Positions 1 to 5,474 are shown, counted from the stretch's first letter. The stretch is DNA of 5,474 bases from an uncultured Actinomyces sp. (GCA_902773415.1 CACYEE010000124.1:1-5474), one strand, 5' to 3'. Numbers and translations are program-made. Notes: a model not told the origin generated them from the letters alone.

Positions 1-23
1 GCGAAGGGGACTGTTCCCTTCGC
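1..23 (+). repeat. Short perfect hairpin at the left edge
   Basis: Bases 1-8 (GCGAAGGG) are the exact reverse complement of 16-23. As + strand RNA the stem grows to 10 bp through a G-U pair (9/15) and an A-U pair (10/14), leaving a 3-nt loop. As - strand RNA the extra pair becomes an A-C mismatch, so the structure fits + strand transcription better. No U-run follows on the + strand (the next bases are GACATTCC). It could be the stem of a terminator for a gene left of the window, but this is weak. On the - strand any U-run would lie outside the window. Confidence 0.4.
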
Positions 24-85
24 GACATTCCAGGGCAGGAACGAGGCCCGGTCCGCCGCTCGCGACGCAAACGGGCCCGCCTTCC

Positions 86-138
86 GCGAATCGTGCCATC
101 CGGCCCCGCGTACGAATCGGGGACGGGGCGCGATTCGC
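86..138 (+). repeat. Long inverted repeat in the 3' intergenic region
   Basis: Bases 86-97 pair with 127-138 to give a 12-bp stem with a single wobble (94/130, U-G only in + strand RNA). The loop contains a second stem: CCCCG at 104-108 against CGGGG at 118-122. The hexamer GAATCG occurs at 88-93 and 114-119, and inverted at 132-137. No T-run follows on either strand, so a classical terminator is not supported. It may be a structured 3' end or a protein-binding palindrome. Together with the hairpin at 1-23 it accounts for most of the structure in 1-149, where I see no gene. Confidence 0.4.
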
Positions 139-149
139 ACGTTTGAACG

Positions 150-180
150 AAAACCGCCCTGTCCCCGCATGGAGACGGCG
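150..180 (-). terminator. Probable intrinsic terminator of the regulator gene
   Basis: Read on the - strand directly after the regulator's TAG stop, the RNA has CGCC then GUCUCC (180 to 171), loop AUGC, GGGGAC (166-161), a 2-nt AG bulge, GGCG (158-155), one G, then UUUU (153-150) and CGUUC. That gives a 10-bp G/C-rich stem followed by a short U-tract. One pair is G-U in - strand RNA but would be C-A in + strand RNA, which supports a - strand role. The U-tract is only four long and the stem is bulged, so efficiency is uncertain. Confidence 0.55.
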
Positions 181-1140
181 CTAGGAGAGCAGGCGCTTGT
201 GGAGCGCTTCGGCGAGGGCGTCGTCGATGACGAGGTCGGTCATGGCACGGGCGCGCACCGCCCCGGCGAGGGCGGCGGCCTTGCCTTCGCCGGCCACGAT
301 GCAGATCCGGCGCCCGATGGTGGCGAGCTTGTCCGGGGCGGGGCCGGTGGCGCGGGCGTTGAGTTCGATGTCCTCCCAGGTGCCGTCTTCGCGCAGGAGC
401 ACGGTGCAGACGTCGCCGACGACCCTGTCGGCGCGCAGGTTCCGGATTTCCTCGTCGGAGAGATAGCCCCCGGAGTAGACTTGGGAGGGGATTTCGGCGC
501 TGAAGGCGCCCACGGAGAACACGGCGACGGTACATGCGTCGATCATCTTGCGCGCGAGGCGAATCGAGCGTTCCTTCCACATCGCTTCCTTCGTCTCGAA
601 ATAGTCGAAGTAGGTGGGGACGGGAAAGAAGTGCATGTGGGCGCCGAAGGCTTCGGCGAAGCGTTCGAGCACGCCGCCCGAGTTGAGGATTCCGGAGGTG
701 ACGGAGTTCGCGGCCCCGTTGAGCTGGACAACGTTGACGGAGTGGACGTCCTTCGGCTTGAGGTAGGAGGCGAAGGTGGAGGTGGTGGTTCCCCAGGCGA
801 CCCCGAGGGTGGTTCCGTCTTCGACGGCGTCGGCGACGACGGGCGCCGCGACTTCGCATACGCGCTGGAGGCGGCGGACGTGGGTGACGGTTCCGGGGGT
901 CGGGACGGTCGTGACCCTGACGCCGGTGAGGGCCGTGAGGTCGCGCGACAGGGAGGTCATTTCGGGGCTTTTGACTGCGATCTGGACGATGCCGGCGTCG
1001 CGTGCGAGGGAGAGCAGGCGCGAAACGGTGGGGCGGGACACTCCCAGGCGCGTCGCGATGGCGTCCATCGTGCGGCCGTCGTTGTAGTAGAGGAGGGAGG
1101 CCTCGTAGGCGAGGTCGAGGCGTGCGCGGTCCTCGTTCAT
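181..1140 (-). CDS. SorC/DeoR/CggR-family transcriptional regulator
   Basis: This 319-residue protein has the usual length and build of the SorC family. A helix-turn-helix lies at about residues 23-46 (TMDAIATRLGVSRPTVSRLL). It is followed by a sugar-phosphate-binding effector domain (PF04198 type) from about residue 60 to the end. Family landmarks visible are GVAWGTT (113-119), VQLNGA (138-143), FSVGAFS (208-214), GDVCTVLLREDG (242-253) and AGEGKAAALAGAV (283-295). Family members bind phosphorylated sugars or polyol phosphates as effectors and usually act as tetramers. The gene is divergent from glpABC, so it is inferred to control that operon and itself, with glycerol-3-phosphate or dihydroxyacetone phosphate as plausible effectors. 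Those specifics are inference. The ATG start is supported by AAAGGA at 1145-1150, 4 nt upstream. A likely terminator follows the TAG stop immediately. Family assignment is confident; target and ligand are not proven. Confidence 0.88.
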   Translation of the reverse strand: MNEDRARLDLAYEASLLYYNDGRTMDAIATRLGVSRPTVSRLLSLARDAGIVQIAVKSPEMTSLSRDLTALTGVRVTTVPTPGTVTHVRRLQRVCEVAAPVVADAVEDGTTLGVAWGTTTSTFASYLKPKDVHSVNVVQLNGAANSVTSGILNSGGVLERFAEAFGAHMHFFPVPTYFDYFETKEAMWKERSIRLARKMIDACTVAVFSVGAFSAEIPSQVYSGGYLSDEEIRNLRADRVVGDVCTVLLREDGTWEDIELNARATGPAPDKLATIGRRICIVAGEGKAAALAGAVRARAMTDLVIDDALAEALHKRLLS

Positions 1141-1159
1141 GGCGTCCTTTCGGGGAGGG

Positions 1160-1179
1160 GCGACGCGGTTTCGCGTCGC
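1160..1179 (-). promoter_or_regulatory. Hairpin next to the regulator's ribosome-binding site
   Basis: GCGACGCG (1160-1167) and CGCGTCGC (1172-1179) form a perfect 8-bp stem with a 4-nt loop, AAAC on the - strand. It sits 9 nt upstream of the regulator's Shine-Dalgarno AAAGGA (1145-1150). Such a stable stem so near a start could influence translation of the regulator, but high GC content makes hairpins common, so function is only inferred. Confidence 0.4.
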
Positions 1180-1197
1180 GCGATGCCGTCGCTGCCG

Positions 1198-1230
1198 CCT
1201 CCCGTTTGGGGACGGGCCCCGATCGGGAGG
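1198..1230 (-). promoter_or_regulatory. Two-tier stem in the regulator's presumed leader
   Basis: CCTCCCG (1198-1204) pairs perfectly with CGGGAGG (1224-1230). Inside that, GGGG (1208-1211) pairs with CCCC (1217-1220) around a 5-nt loop, giving 11 pairs with a 3x3 internal loop. Alternative folds compete for the same bases: CCCGT (1201-1205) with ACGGG (1212-1216), and the palindrome CCCGATCGGG (1218-1227). If regulator transcription begins near 1233, this stem is at the very 5' end of its leader of about 90 nt. No matching riboswitch class is recognised. Confidence 0.4.
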
Positions 1231-1234
1231 AACC

Positions 1235-1295
1235 TGAACATTCTCTCACATCGACTGAACGGATGTTCAATTTTGCTTGCACTCGGTGAACATTC
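1235..1295. promoter_or_regulatory. Cluster of TGAAC operator half-sites
   Basis: Three elements share the core TGAAC: TGAACATTC at 1235-1243, a perfect palindrome TGAACggatGTTCA at 1256-1269, and an identical TGAACATTC at 1287-1295. The TGAAC starts are 21, 31 and 52 bp apart, which is close to 2, 3 and 5 helical turns, so all copies face the same side of the DNA. The cluster lies between the divergent regulator and glpA, which is where a tetrameric SorC-family protein would bind. Seen directly: the repeats and their spacing. Inferred: that they are the operator of the adjacent regulator. Confidence 0.5.
1240..1270 (-). promoter_or_regulatory. Candidate promoter of the regulator gene
   Basis: On the - strand, TTGAAC (1270 to 1265) resembles a -35 element. 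GAGAAT (1245 to 1240) matches four of six bases of the -10 consensus, with a long 19-bp spacer. Transcription would start near 1233 and give a leader of about 90 nt. The -35 overlaps the right arm of the TGAAC palindrome, and the -10 overlaps the TGAACATTC copy at 1235-1243, so the regulator would be able to repress itself. The long spacer and partial matches make this tentative. Confidence 0.3.
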
Positions 1296-1314
1296 CGCAA
1301 AGACGCAACCACAA

Positions 1315-1330
1315 CGTGACGCAGGTCATT
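1315..1330. promoter_or_regulatory. Weak CRP/GlxR-like site upstream of glpA
   Basis: The sequence cGTGA-N6-TCAtt at 1315-1330 matches seven of the ten defined positions of the CRP/GlxR consensus TGTGA-N6-TCACA. It also contains the short inverted repeat TGAC-gcag-GTCA (1317-1328). It abuts the proposed glpA -10 box, a position from which a bound protein would normally block RNA polymerase rather than activate it. Such half-good matches arise by chance, so this is a low-confidence call. Confidence 0.2.
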
Positions 1331-1343
1331 ATTCTTAGGGGTA
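1330..1343 (+). promoter_or_regulatory. Candidate glpA -10 box giving a leaderless mRNA
   Basis: TATTCT at 1330-1335 matches four of six bases of the -10 consensus. It lies 7 nt before A1343, the first base of the glpA ATG, so initiation at the normal distance would produce a leaderless glpA transcript. No good -35 hexamer lies 16-18 bp upstream (around 1306-1313). The only purine tract near the start, AGGGG at 1337-1341, ends 1 nt before the ATG, which is too close for a normal Shine-Dalgarno. CATTAT at 1327-1332 is an alternative -10. A promoter further upstream cannot be excluded. Confidence 0.35.
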
Positions 1344-3007
1344 TGTTGGCAACGAAGCTCTCATGCGACGTCGTGGTCATTGGTGGTGGTGCCACCGGCG
1401 TCGGAATCGTACGCGATGCGGCGATGCGCGGCTTTTCCGCGATTCTCCTTGAGCGGGTGGACCTCGCCCAGGGCACGACCGCGCGCTACCACGGCCTGCT
1501 CCACTCGGGCGGCCGCTACGTGGTCACCGACCAGAAGTCGGCCCACGAGTGCGCAGTGGAAAACGCAATCCTCCGCAAAATCCACCCAGATGCAGTCGAA
1601 GAGACGGGAGGCCTGTTCGTATCCCTTGAGGGAGACGACCCCGAGTGGCCCGATCGATTCCTCGAAGGCGCGAGAGCCACAGGCGTAGCCGCCGAAGAGA
1701 TTGGCGCCGCCGAAGCCCTCCGCCTGGAACCGCGGCTCAACCCGCGAATCAACCGCGCCTTCAAGGTTCTCGACGGCACCGTCGACGGCTGGCGAATGGC
1801 GTGGGGAGCGGCAGACAACGCACGCGAGCACGGCGCGCGCATCATGACCTACACGGCAGTCACGAAGATTCGCACCGAAAACGGCAAGGTTGCCGGAGTG
1901 CGCGCTTTCGGCGAAAAGACGGGCCAGTGGTATGACATCGAGTGCCGATTCGTCGTGAACGCGGCCGGCCCGTGGGCAGCAAGCGTCGCGATGATGGCCG
2001 GCTGCGACGACGTCGAGGTCGTCCCCGGCCGCGGCGTCATGATCGCGATGAACCATCGCCTCGTCAACCGCGTCGTCAACCGCTGCGTCAAGCCCGCCGA
2101 CGGCGACATCATCGTTCCCGTCCACACCGTCTCGATCATCGGAACGACGGACACCGCCGCCGAAGATCCCGACCGCCTGGGCATCCCCGCCGTCGACGTG
2201 CAGAAAATGCTCTCGGCCGGCGAAGAACTCGTCCCCGGCTTCCGCCAGGCGCGCGCCACCCACGTGTGGTCCGGCGCCCGTCCCCTCCTCAAGGACAAGC
2301 GCGTGGCCGCCTCCGACACCCGCCACATGTCGCGAGACATGTCCGTGCGCAAGCACGACGTCGAAGGCTTCATCACGATTGCCGGCGGAAAGCTCACGAC
2401 CTACCGCTTCATGGCGGAAAAGGCCGTCGACGCCATCTGCGAACTCGCAGGCGAAGCCCGCCCCTGCATCACGGCGGCAGAGCCGGTGGCAAGCGTCGAC
2501 AACTACAAGGTCACCCACCGCCTCGCCACGGTCGAAAAGAAGAAGGAAGAATCCGACCCGGGCCCCGCCGCAGATCCCGTCATCTGCGAATGCGAGCTCG
2601 TGACCCGCTCGATGGTCGAGGAAGCCATCACGGCCGACCCCGACGCCTCCTTCGACGACCTCCGCCGCCACCTGCGCATCGGAATGGGTCCCTGCCAAGG
2701 CTGCTTCTGCGCTTCGCGCGTGGCCGGCATCGCCCACGAGATGGGCGCATGGAACGCCGAGAAGTCCACCGAGCTGCTGCGCCTGTTCCTCAAGAACCGC
2801 TGGCACGGCCTCAATCCGATCGCCTACGGAGCCACGGCCCGCGAAGCCTCGCTGACCGAATGGATCTACCGGGGCAACTACAATCTCGACGACCTCCCCG
2901 ACGCCCAGCTCCCGCCGGGCGCGGAACTGCCGAGCGCGACGGAATACCCGAGCCGAGGAGGCATGGTCGATCTTCGCGAAGCCGACAACGCAGGAGGTGA
3001 CCGGTAA
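1343..3007 (+). CDS. glpA: Anaerobic glycerol-3-phosphate dehydrogenase subunit A
   Basis: Catalytic subunit that oxidises sn-glycerol-3-phosphate to dihydroxyacetone phosphate under anaerobic conditions. It works with GlpB and GlpC at the inner face of the membrane. The protein is 554 residues, against 542 in E. coli. The FAD-binding GGGATG is at 14-19, followed by the family signature HGLLHSGGRY (50-59). The DAO-type domain continues to about residue 360 with WSGARPL (309-315) and FITIAGGKLTTYR (343-355). R58, R313 and K350 align with the glycerol-phosphate pocket of the related GlpD. A BFD-type [2Fe-2S] domain follows, with C415 and C417 in CEC, then C451 and C456 in CQGCFC; C454 is an additional Cys. 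The ATG at 1343 is preferred because the N-terminus then matches the family. An upstream TTG at 1277 would add 22 unrelated residues. TTG at 1346, 4 nt after AGGGG, is a possible alternative. The stop overlaps the glpB start by 1 nt. Confidence 0.95.
   Translation: MLATKLSCDVVVIGGGATGVGIVRDAAMRGFSAILLERVDLAQGTTARYHGLLHSGGRYVVTDQKSAHECAVENAILRKIHPDAVEETGGLFVSLEGDDPEWPDRFLEGARATGVAAEEIGAAEALRLEPRLNPRINRAFKVLDGTVDGWRMAWGAADNAREHGARIMTYTAVTKIRTENGKVAGVRAFGEKTGQWYDIECRFVVNAAGPWAASVAMMAGCDDVEVVPGRGVMIAMNHRLVNRVVNRCVKPADGDIIVPVHTVSIIGTTDTAAEDPDRLGIPAVDVQKMLSAGEELVPGFRQARATHVWSGARPLLKDKRVAASDTRHMSRDMSVRKHDVEGFITIAGGKLTTYRFMAEKAVDAICELAGEARPCITAAEPVASVDNYKVTHRLATVEKKKEESDPGPAADPVICECELVTRSMVEEAITADPDASFDDLRRHLRIGMGPCQGCFCASRVAGIAHEMGAWNAEKSTELLRLFLKNRWHGLNPIAYGATAREASLTEWIYRGNYNLDDLPDAQLPPGAELPSATEYPSRGGMVDLREADNAGGDR
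2992..3000 (+). promoter_or_regulatory. Strong Shine-Dalgarno for glpB inside glpA
   Basis: AGGAGGTGA is a near-perfect anti-16S match placed 6 nt before the glpB ATG, within the last codons of glpA. Combined with the TAATG stop/start overlap at 3005-3009, it supports translational coupling and fixes the glpB start. It contrasts with glpA, which has no properly spaced site. Confidence 0.85.
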
Positions 3008-4212
3008 TGCACGCCGTCATCATCGGAGCCGGAATGTCCGGCCTGACCGCCGCCCTCATGCTGGCGAAAGAAGGCCACCGCGTCACCGTCGTCACCCGCG
3101 GCTTCGGCGCAATGCAGCTCGGAACCGGAACGATCGACGTCGCCGACGCCGACGCTCCCCTCGACGCCCTCGCCACCTTCCCCGCAGGCCATCCCTATGC
3201 GAAAGCGGGCGCCCAGGCGCTGCGCGACGGCGTCGCCGCCTTCACCGAGCATGTGCCGCTGGCCGGCAGCCTTGAGGCGGCCACGCTGCTTCCCACCGCC
3301 CTCGGCGCGTTGCGGCGCACGAGCCTGTATCCGGCCTCCTACGCGGCCGGCGCCATCGAGACCGGCGCGCACTACCTTCTCGTCGGCCTTTCCGGCATGA
3401 AGGACTTCTACGCGAAGCTCGCTGCCGAAAATCTCGCGCGCCAGTCGGTTTCCGCCCGCGCCGGAATGCTCGACCTTGCCGTTCCCGGCGGAGAAACCGC
3501 CCTCGCCTTCTCCCGCTGGTTCGCCGAACCCGGCCGCGCCGAGGACCTCGGCCGCCAGCTCGGAGACCTCGCCCACGAAGGAGAACGGGTCGGAATCCCC
3601 GCCGTTCTGCGCGAAGAGGACTTCGCCCGCGCCGAAGCGGCCGCAGGCGTCCCCCTCTTCCAGATTCCCGTCGCCCCGCCCTCCATTGCGGGCCTCGAAT
3701 GGAACGAGACCCTGCGCGCCGCCTGCCAGGGCGCGCGCGTCCAGGTCTTCCTGAATGGCGAAGCTGTCGGCCTTGAGGTCCGAGACGGAAAGGCCGCCGC
3801 GGTGAAGGTGCACGTCGCCGGGAGCGTCAGGCCCCTGGACTGCGACGCCGTCATCTACGCCGCCGGCGGCATCGATTCGGGCGCGATCGAACGGGACTCG
3901 TACGGCAGCATCGCCGACACCGTCCTCTCGCTTCCGGTCTACGGGCCCGACGGCGCCACCCCCGTCGCCGAAGGAGACGCGCTGATCCACCCCGACTACT
4001 GGGGCGCCGGCCAGCCGCTGTTCGCCTGCGGCATCGGAGTCGACGAGGACATGCGCGCCCTCGGTGCCGACGGGACGCCCGCCTGCCCGAATCTCTACGC
4101 CGCAGGCTCGATGGTCGCAGGCGCACAGCGCGCTCGCGAACTGTCCGGCGAAGGCGTGGCTCTCGCAACAGCCGCGAAGGCAGTCGCCTCGATTCTAAGG
4201 ATGGAGAAATGA
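3007..4212 (+). CDS. glpB: Anaerobic glycerol-3-phosphate dehydrogenase subunit B
   Basis: Second flavoprotein subunit of the anaerobic dehydrogenase. It partners GlpA and is thought to relay electrons toward GlpC. It has 401 residues, close to the 419 of E. coli GlpB. The N-terminal dinucleotide-binding GAGMSG (7-12) follows a hydrophobic strand. Family features include VVTRGFGAM (28-36), HPYAKAG (62-68), VGLSGMKDF (126-134), PPSIAGLEWNETL (224-236), AAGGIDSGAI (285-294) and the FAD-closing NLYAAGSMVAG (362-372). The C-terminal segment AQRARELSGEGVALATA (373-389) replaces the Cys- and Gly-rich stretch of the E. coli protein. No signal peptide or membrane span is seen, as expected for a cytoplasmic subunit. 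Its ATG overlaps the glpA stop, and its TGA overlaps the glpC ATG (ATGA at 4209-4212), so it is the middle gene of a tightly coupled operon. Confidence 0.92.
   Translation: MHAVIIGAGMSGLTAALMLAKEGHRVTVVTRGFGAMQLGTGTIDVADADAPLDALATFPAGHPYAKAGAQALRDGVAAFTEHVPLAGSLEAATLLPTALGALRRTSLYPASYAAGAIETGAHYLLVGLSGMKDFYAKLAAENLARQSVSARAGMLDLAVPGGETALAFSRWFAEPGRAEDLGRQLGDLAHEGERVGIPAVLREEDFARAEAAAGVPLFQIPVAPPSIAGLEWNETLRAACQGARVQVFLNGEAVGLEVRDGKAAAVKVHVAGSVRPLDCDAVIYAAGGIDSGAIERDSYGSIADTVLSLPVYGPDGATPVAEGDALIHPDYWGAGQPLFACGIGVDEDMRALGADGTPACPNLYAAGSMVAGAQRARELSGEGVALATAAKAVASILRMEK
4197..4206 (+). promoter_or_regulatory. Ribosome-binding site for glpC inside glpB
   Basis: AAGGA (4197-4201) lies 7 nt before the glpC ATG, followed by GGAG (4203-4206) at 2 nt. 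The first is well spaced, and with the ATGA overlap it fixes the start of glpC at 4209. No other usable in-frame start lies between here and the first cysteine motif, so the N-terminal extension of GlpC is genuine to the reading frame. Confidence 0.7.
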
Positions 4213-5474
4213 GCACTCTCGACACGCTTCAGGACCTTGCCCGCTCGGCCGCCTCGACCGGTGCCGCCGCAGCGAAGGAGGGCCTTGCGAAAGCGAAGGT
4301 CGCCACCGGTTTCGACCAGACCGACGCCCTCGCCTACGCCCGCGGTTCGCTCGCTCGCGCCAGCCTCGACGCCTGCGTCAAATGCACCGTCTGCGAGACC
4401 CAGTGCCCCGTGCTCAAGGCAACGCCGCTGTTCACGGGTCCGAAGTTCGTCGGCCCGCAGGCCGAGCGCTACAGGCACGGACAGTCCGTGGACCATTCGC
4501 TCGACTACTGCTCGGGCTGCTCGATATGCACCACGGTGTGCCCCCAGGGGGTGAAGATCGCGGAAATCAACGGCCAGGCCCGCGCCGTCATGAAGGAGCA
4601 GAACGGAATGCCGCTGCGCGACCGCATCATCACCCAGACCGAGCTTGAAGGAAAGCTCCTGACCCCGATTGCGCCCGTGGCGAACGCCATGCTCGGCTTC
4701 AGGCCTCTGCGGAAGGTCGTCGAGGCCGTCATCGGCGTTCACGCCGACGCTCCGGTTCCCGAAGCGAAGAGCGAATCCTTCATGAAATGGTTCAGGGGCC
4801 ACACCCCGATTCCCTCCGGGCAGGACCGCGGGAAAATCGTGTTTTTCCACGGCTGCGCGGGCGGATACTTCGAGGTCAAGACATCGATCGCAACCGTGCA
4901 GGTGCTCGAATATCTCGGCTATGAGGTGCTCGTGCCCAAGCAGGGCTGCTGCGGCCTTGCCGAACAGTCGAACGGCCTTTTCGCAGGCGCCCGGAAACAC
5001 GTGAAGAAGCTGGCCCGGCAGCTCGCCTCGGCAGGCGATTCGCTGACCGTCGTCTCTTCGTCGGGTTCGTGCGCAGGCATGCTTCGGCACGAGGCTCAGG
5101 AGCTGATGGGGGTCGACGACGAGGTCCTGCATGCGGTCGCCGCGCGAACGATGGAGACTTCCGAGTTCCTGGCCGATCTCCTCCACAAGGGCGAGTTCCC
5201 GACAGGCAAGCTGCGCCGAATCGACGCGACGATCGCCTACCACCAGCCATGCCAGGTCAAATCGCAGGGATTCGGCAAGCCCGCCGTCGAGCTCATGGAA
5301 GCGATTCCGGGACTCGCGGTTGTCGAGTCGGGCCAGGCATGCTGCGGCATTGCCGGCACCTACGGCCTGAAGAAGGAGAAGTACGAGATTGCCCAGCTCA
5401 TCGGAAAACCCCTCTTCGACAAGGTTCGGGAGGTCAACCCGAAGCTCGCCGCCAGCGAAACCGAAACGTGCCGC
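4209..5474 (+). CDS. glpC: Anaerobic glycerol-3-phosphate dehydrogenase subunit C (3' end cut by window)
   Basis: Iron-sulfur, membrane-associated subunit that carries electrons from GlpAB to the quinone pool. The 422 codons present run off the right edge with no stop. By comparison with E. coli GlpC (396 residues) about 25-30 residues are missing. Two ferredoxin motifs are seen: C56, C59, C62, C66-P and C101, C104, C107, C111-P, enough for two [4Fe-4S] clusters. Two CCG (heterodisulfide-reductase-type) domains follow: HGC at 214-216 with CCG at 247-249 and C288, then HQPC (345-348), CCGIAGTYG (378-386) and the ETC motif ending at C421. The first Cys is at 56 rather than 9 as in E. coli, so there is an extension of about 47 residues. 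It is Ala-rich and probably helical (residues 4-32), and could help membrane attachment. No transmembrane span is evident. Lactate-utilisation and heterodisulfide-reductase proteins share these domains, but the glpAB context settles the call. Confidence 0.93.
   Translation, partial: MSTLDTLQDLARSAASTGAAAAKEGLAKAKVATGFDQTDALAYARGSLARASLDACVKCTVCETQCPVLKATPLFTGPKFVGPQAERYRHGQSVDHSLDYCSGCSICTTVCPQGVKIAEINGQARAVMKEQNGMPLRDRIITQTELEGKLLTPIAPVANAMLGFRPLRKVVEAVIGVHADAPVPEAKSESFMKWFRGHTPIPSGQDRGKIVFFHGCAGGYFEVKTSIATVQVLEYLGYEVLVPKQGCCGLAEQSNGLFAGARKHVKKLARQLASAGDSLTVVSSSGSCAGMLRHEAQELMGVDDEVLHAVAARTMETSEFLADLLHKGEFPTGKLRRIDATIAYHQPCQVKSQGFGKPAVELMEAIPGLAVVESGQACCGIAGTYGLKKEKYEIAQLIGKPLFDKVREVNPKLAASETETCR

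Noticed and set aside
45..77. 6-bp inverted repeat GGCCCG / CGGGCC with a 21-nt gap
   Set aside because: Too short and widely spaced to stand out in DNA this GC-rich.
144..148. Further TGAAC near the regulator's 3' end
   Set aside because: A lone 5-mer with no palindromic partner, far from any promoter; expected by chance.
169..1338. Long + strand open frame of 389 codons opposite the regulator
   Set aside because: It is the antisense of a convincing SorC-family gene. Its Gly/Asp/Val-rich composition is what GC-skewed codons give when read backwards. It has no recognisable domain and runs across the promoter region into glpA.
1277..1342. Upstream TTG start adding 22 residues to GlpA
   Set aside because: The added residues do not resemble GlpA N-termini, have no Shine-Dalgarno, and would run through the operator copy at 1287-1295 and the candidate -10 box.
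1361..2806. 481-codon - strand open frame inside glpA
   Set aside because: It lies wholly within the well-supported glpA, has low-complexity Gly/Asp/Val/Ala composition and no domain. Long antisense frames are expected in high-GC genes.
1942..3000. 352-codon + strand frame rich in Arg and Pro inside glpA
   Set aside because: Frame-shifted reading of GC-rich codons. The extreme Arg/Pro/His content is not that of a real protein.
2878..3990. 370-codon - strand open frame over the glpA end and glpB
   Set aside because: Antisense shadow of two family-confirmed genes, with biased composition and no recognisable motif.
4095..5243. 382-codon - strand open frame over glpC
   Set aside because: Antisense shadow of glpC, whose cysteine motifs establish the + strand reading.

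Overview
The window comes from a high-GC genome. Third codon positions are strongly G/C, Shine-Dalgarno sites are purine-rich, and intergenic DNA is short. The protein sequences fit a high-GC Gram-positive bacterium (actinobacterial type, facultative or anaerobic lifestyle), but I cannot name a genus from sequence alone. The only clearly AT-richer stretch is the divergent promoter region at about 1235-1345.

Layout. Positions 1-180 are non-coding as far as I can tell. They hold two hairpins that fold best as + strand RNA and one likely intrinsic terminator on the - strand. Positions 181-1140 (-) encode a SorC/DeoR/CggR-type regulator: an N-terminal helix-turn-helix followed by a sugar-phosphate-binding domain. 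Positions 1141-1342 are the divergent control region. It contains the regulator's GC-rich structured leader, a cluster of TGAAC half-sites, a weak CRP/GlxR-like site, and a -10 box placed so that the glpA transcript could be leaderless. Positions 1343-5474 (+) hold glpA, glpB and glpC. The first two genes are complete. glpC runs off the right edge about 25-30 residues before its expected end.

How the genes work together. GlpA (FAD plus a BFD-type [2Fe-2S] domain) and GlpB (flavoprotein subunit) form the catalytic part of anaerobic sn-glycerol-3-phosphate dehydrogenase. GlpC, with two ferredoxin motifs and two CCG domains, anchors the complex to the membrane and passes electrons to the quinone pool, normally menaquinone. 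The product is dihydroxyacetone phosphate. The three genes overlap by 1 nt (TAATG) and 4 nt (ATGA), so they almost certainly form one translationally coupled operon. The divergent SorC-family regulator is the obvious candidate controller, probably responding to a triose or polyol phosphate. In E. coli the same operon is governed by the DeoR-family GlpR.

I did not find a radically new system. The points most worth a second look are the SorC-type regulator with its helically phased operator candidates, the possible leaderless glpA mRNA, the structured leader of the regulator, and the Ala-rich N-terminal extension of GlpC.
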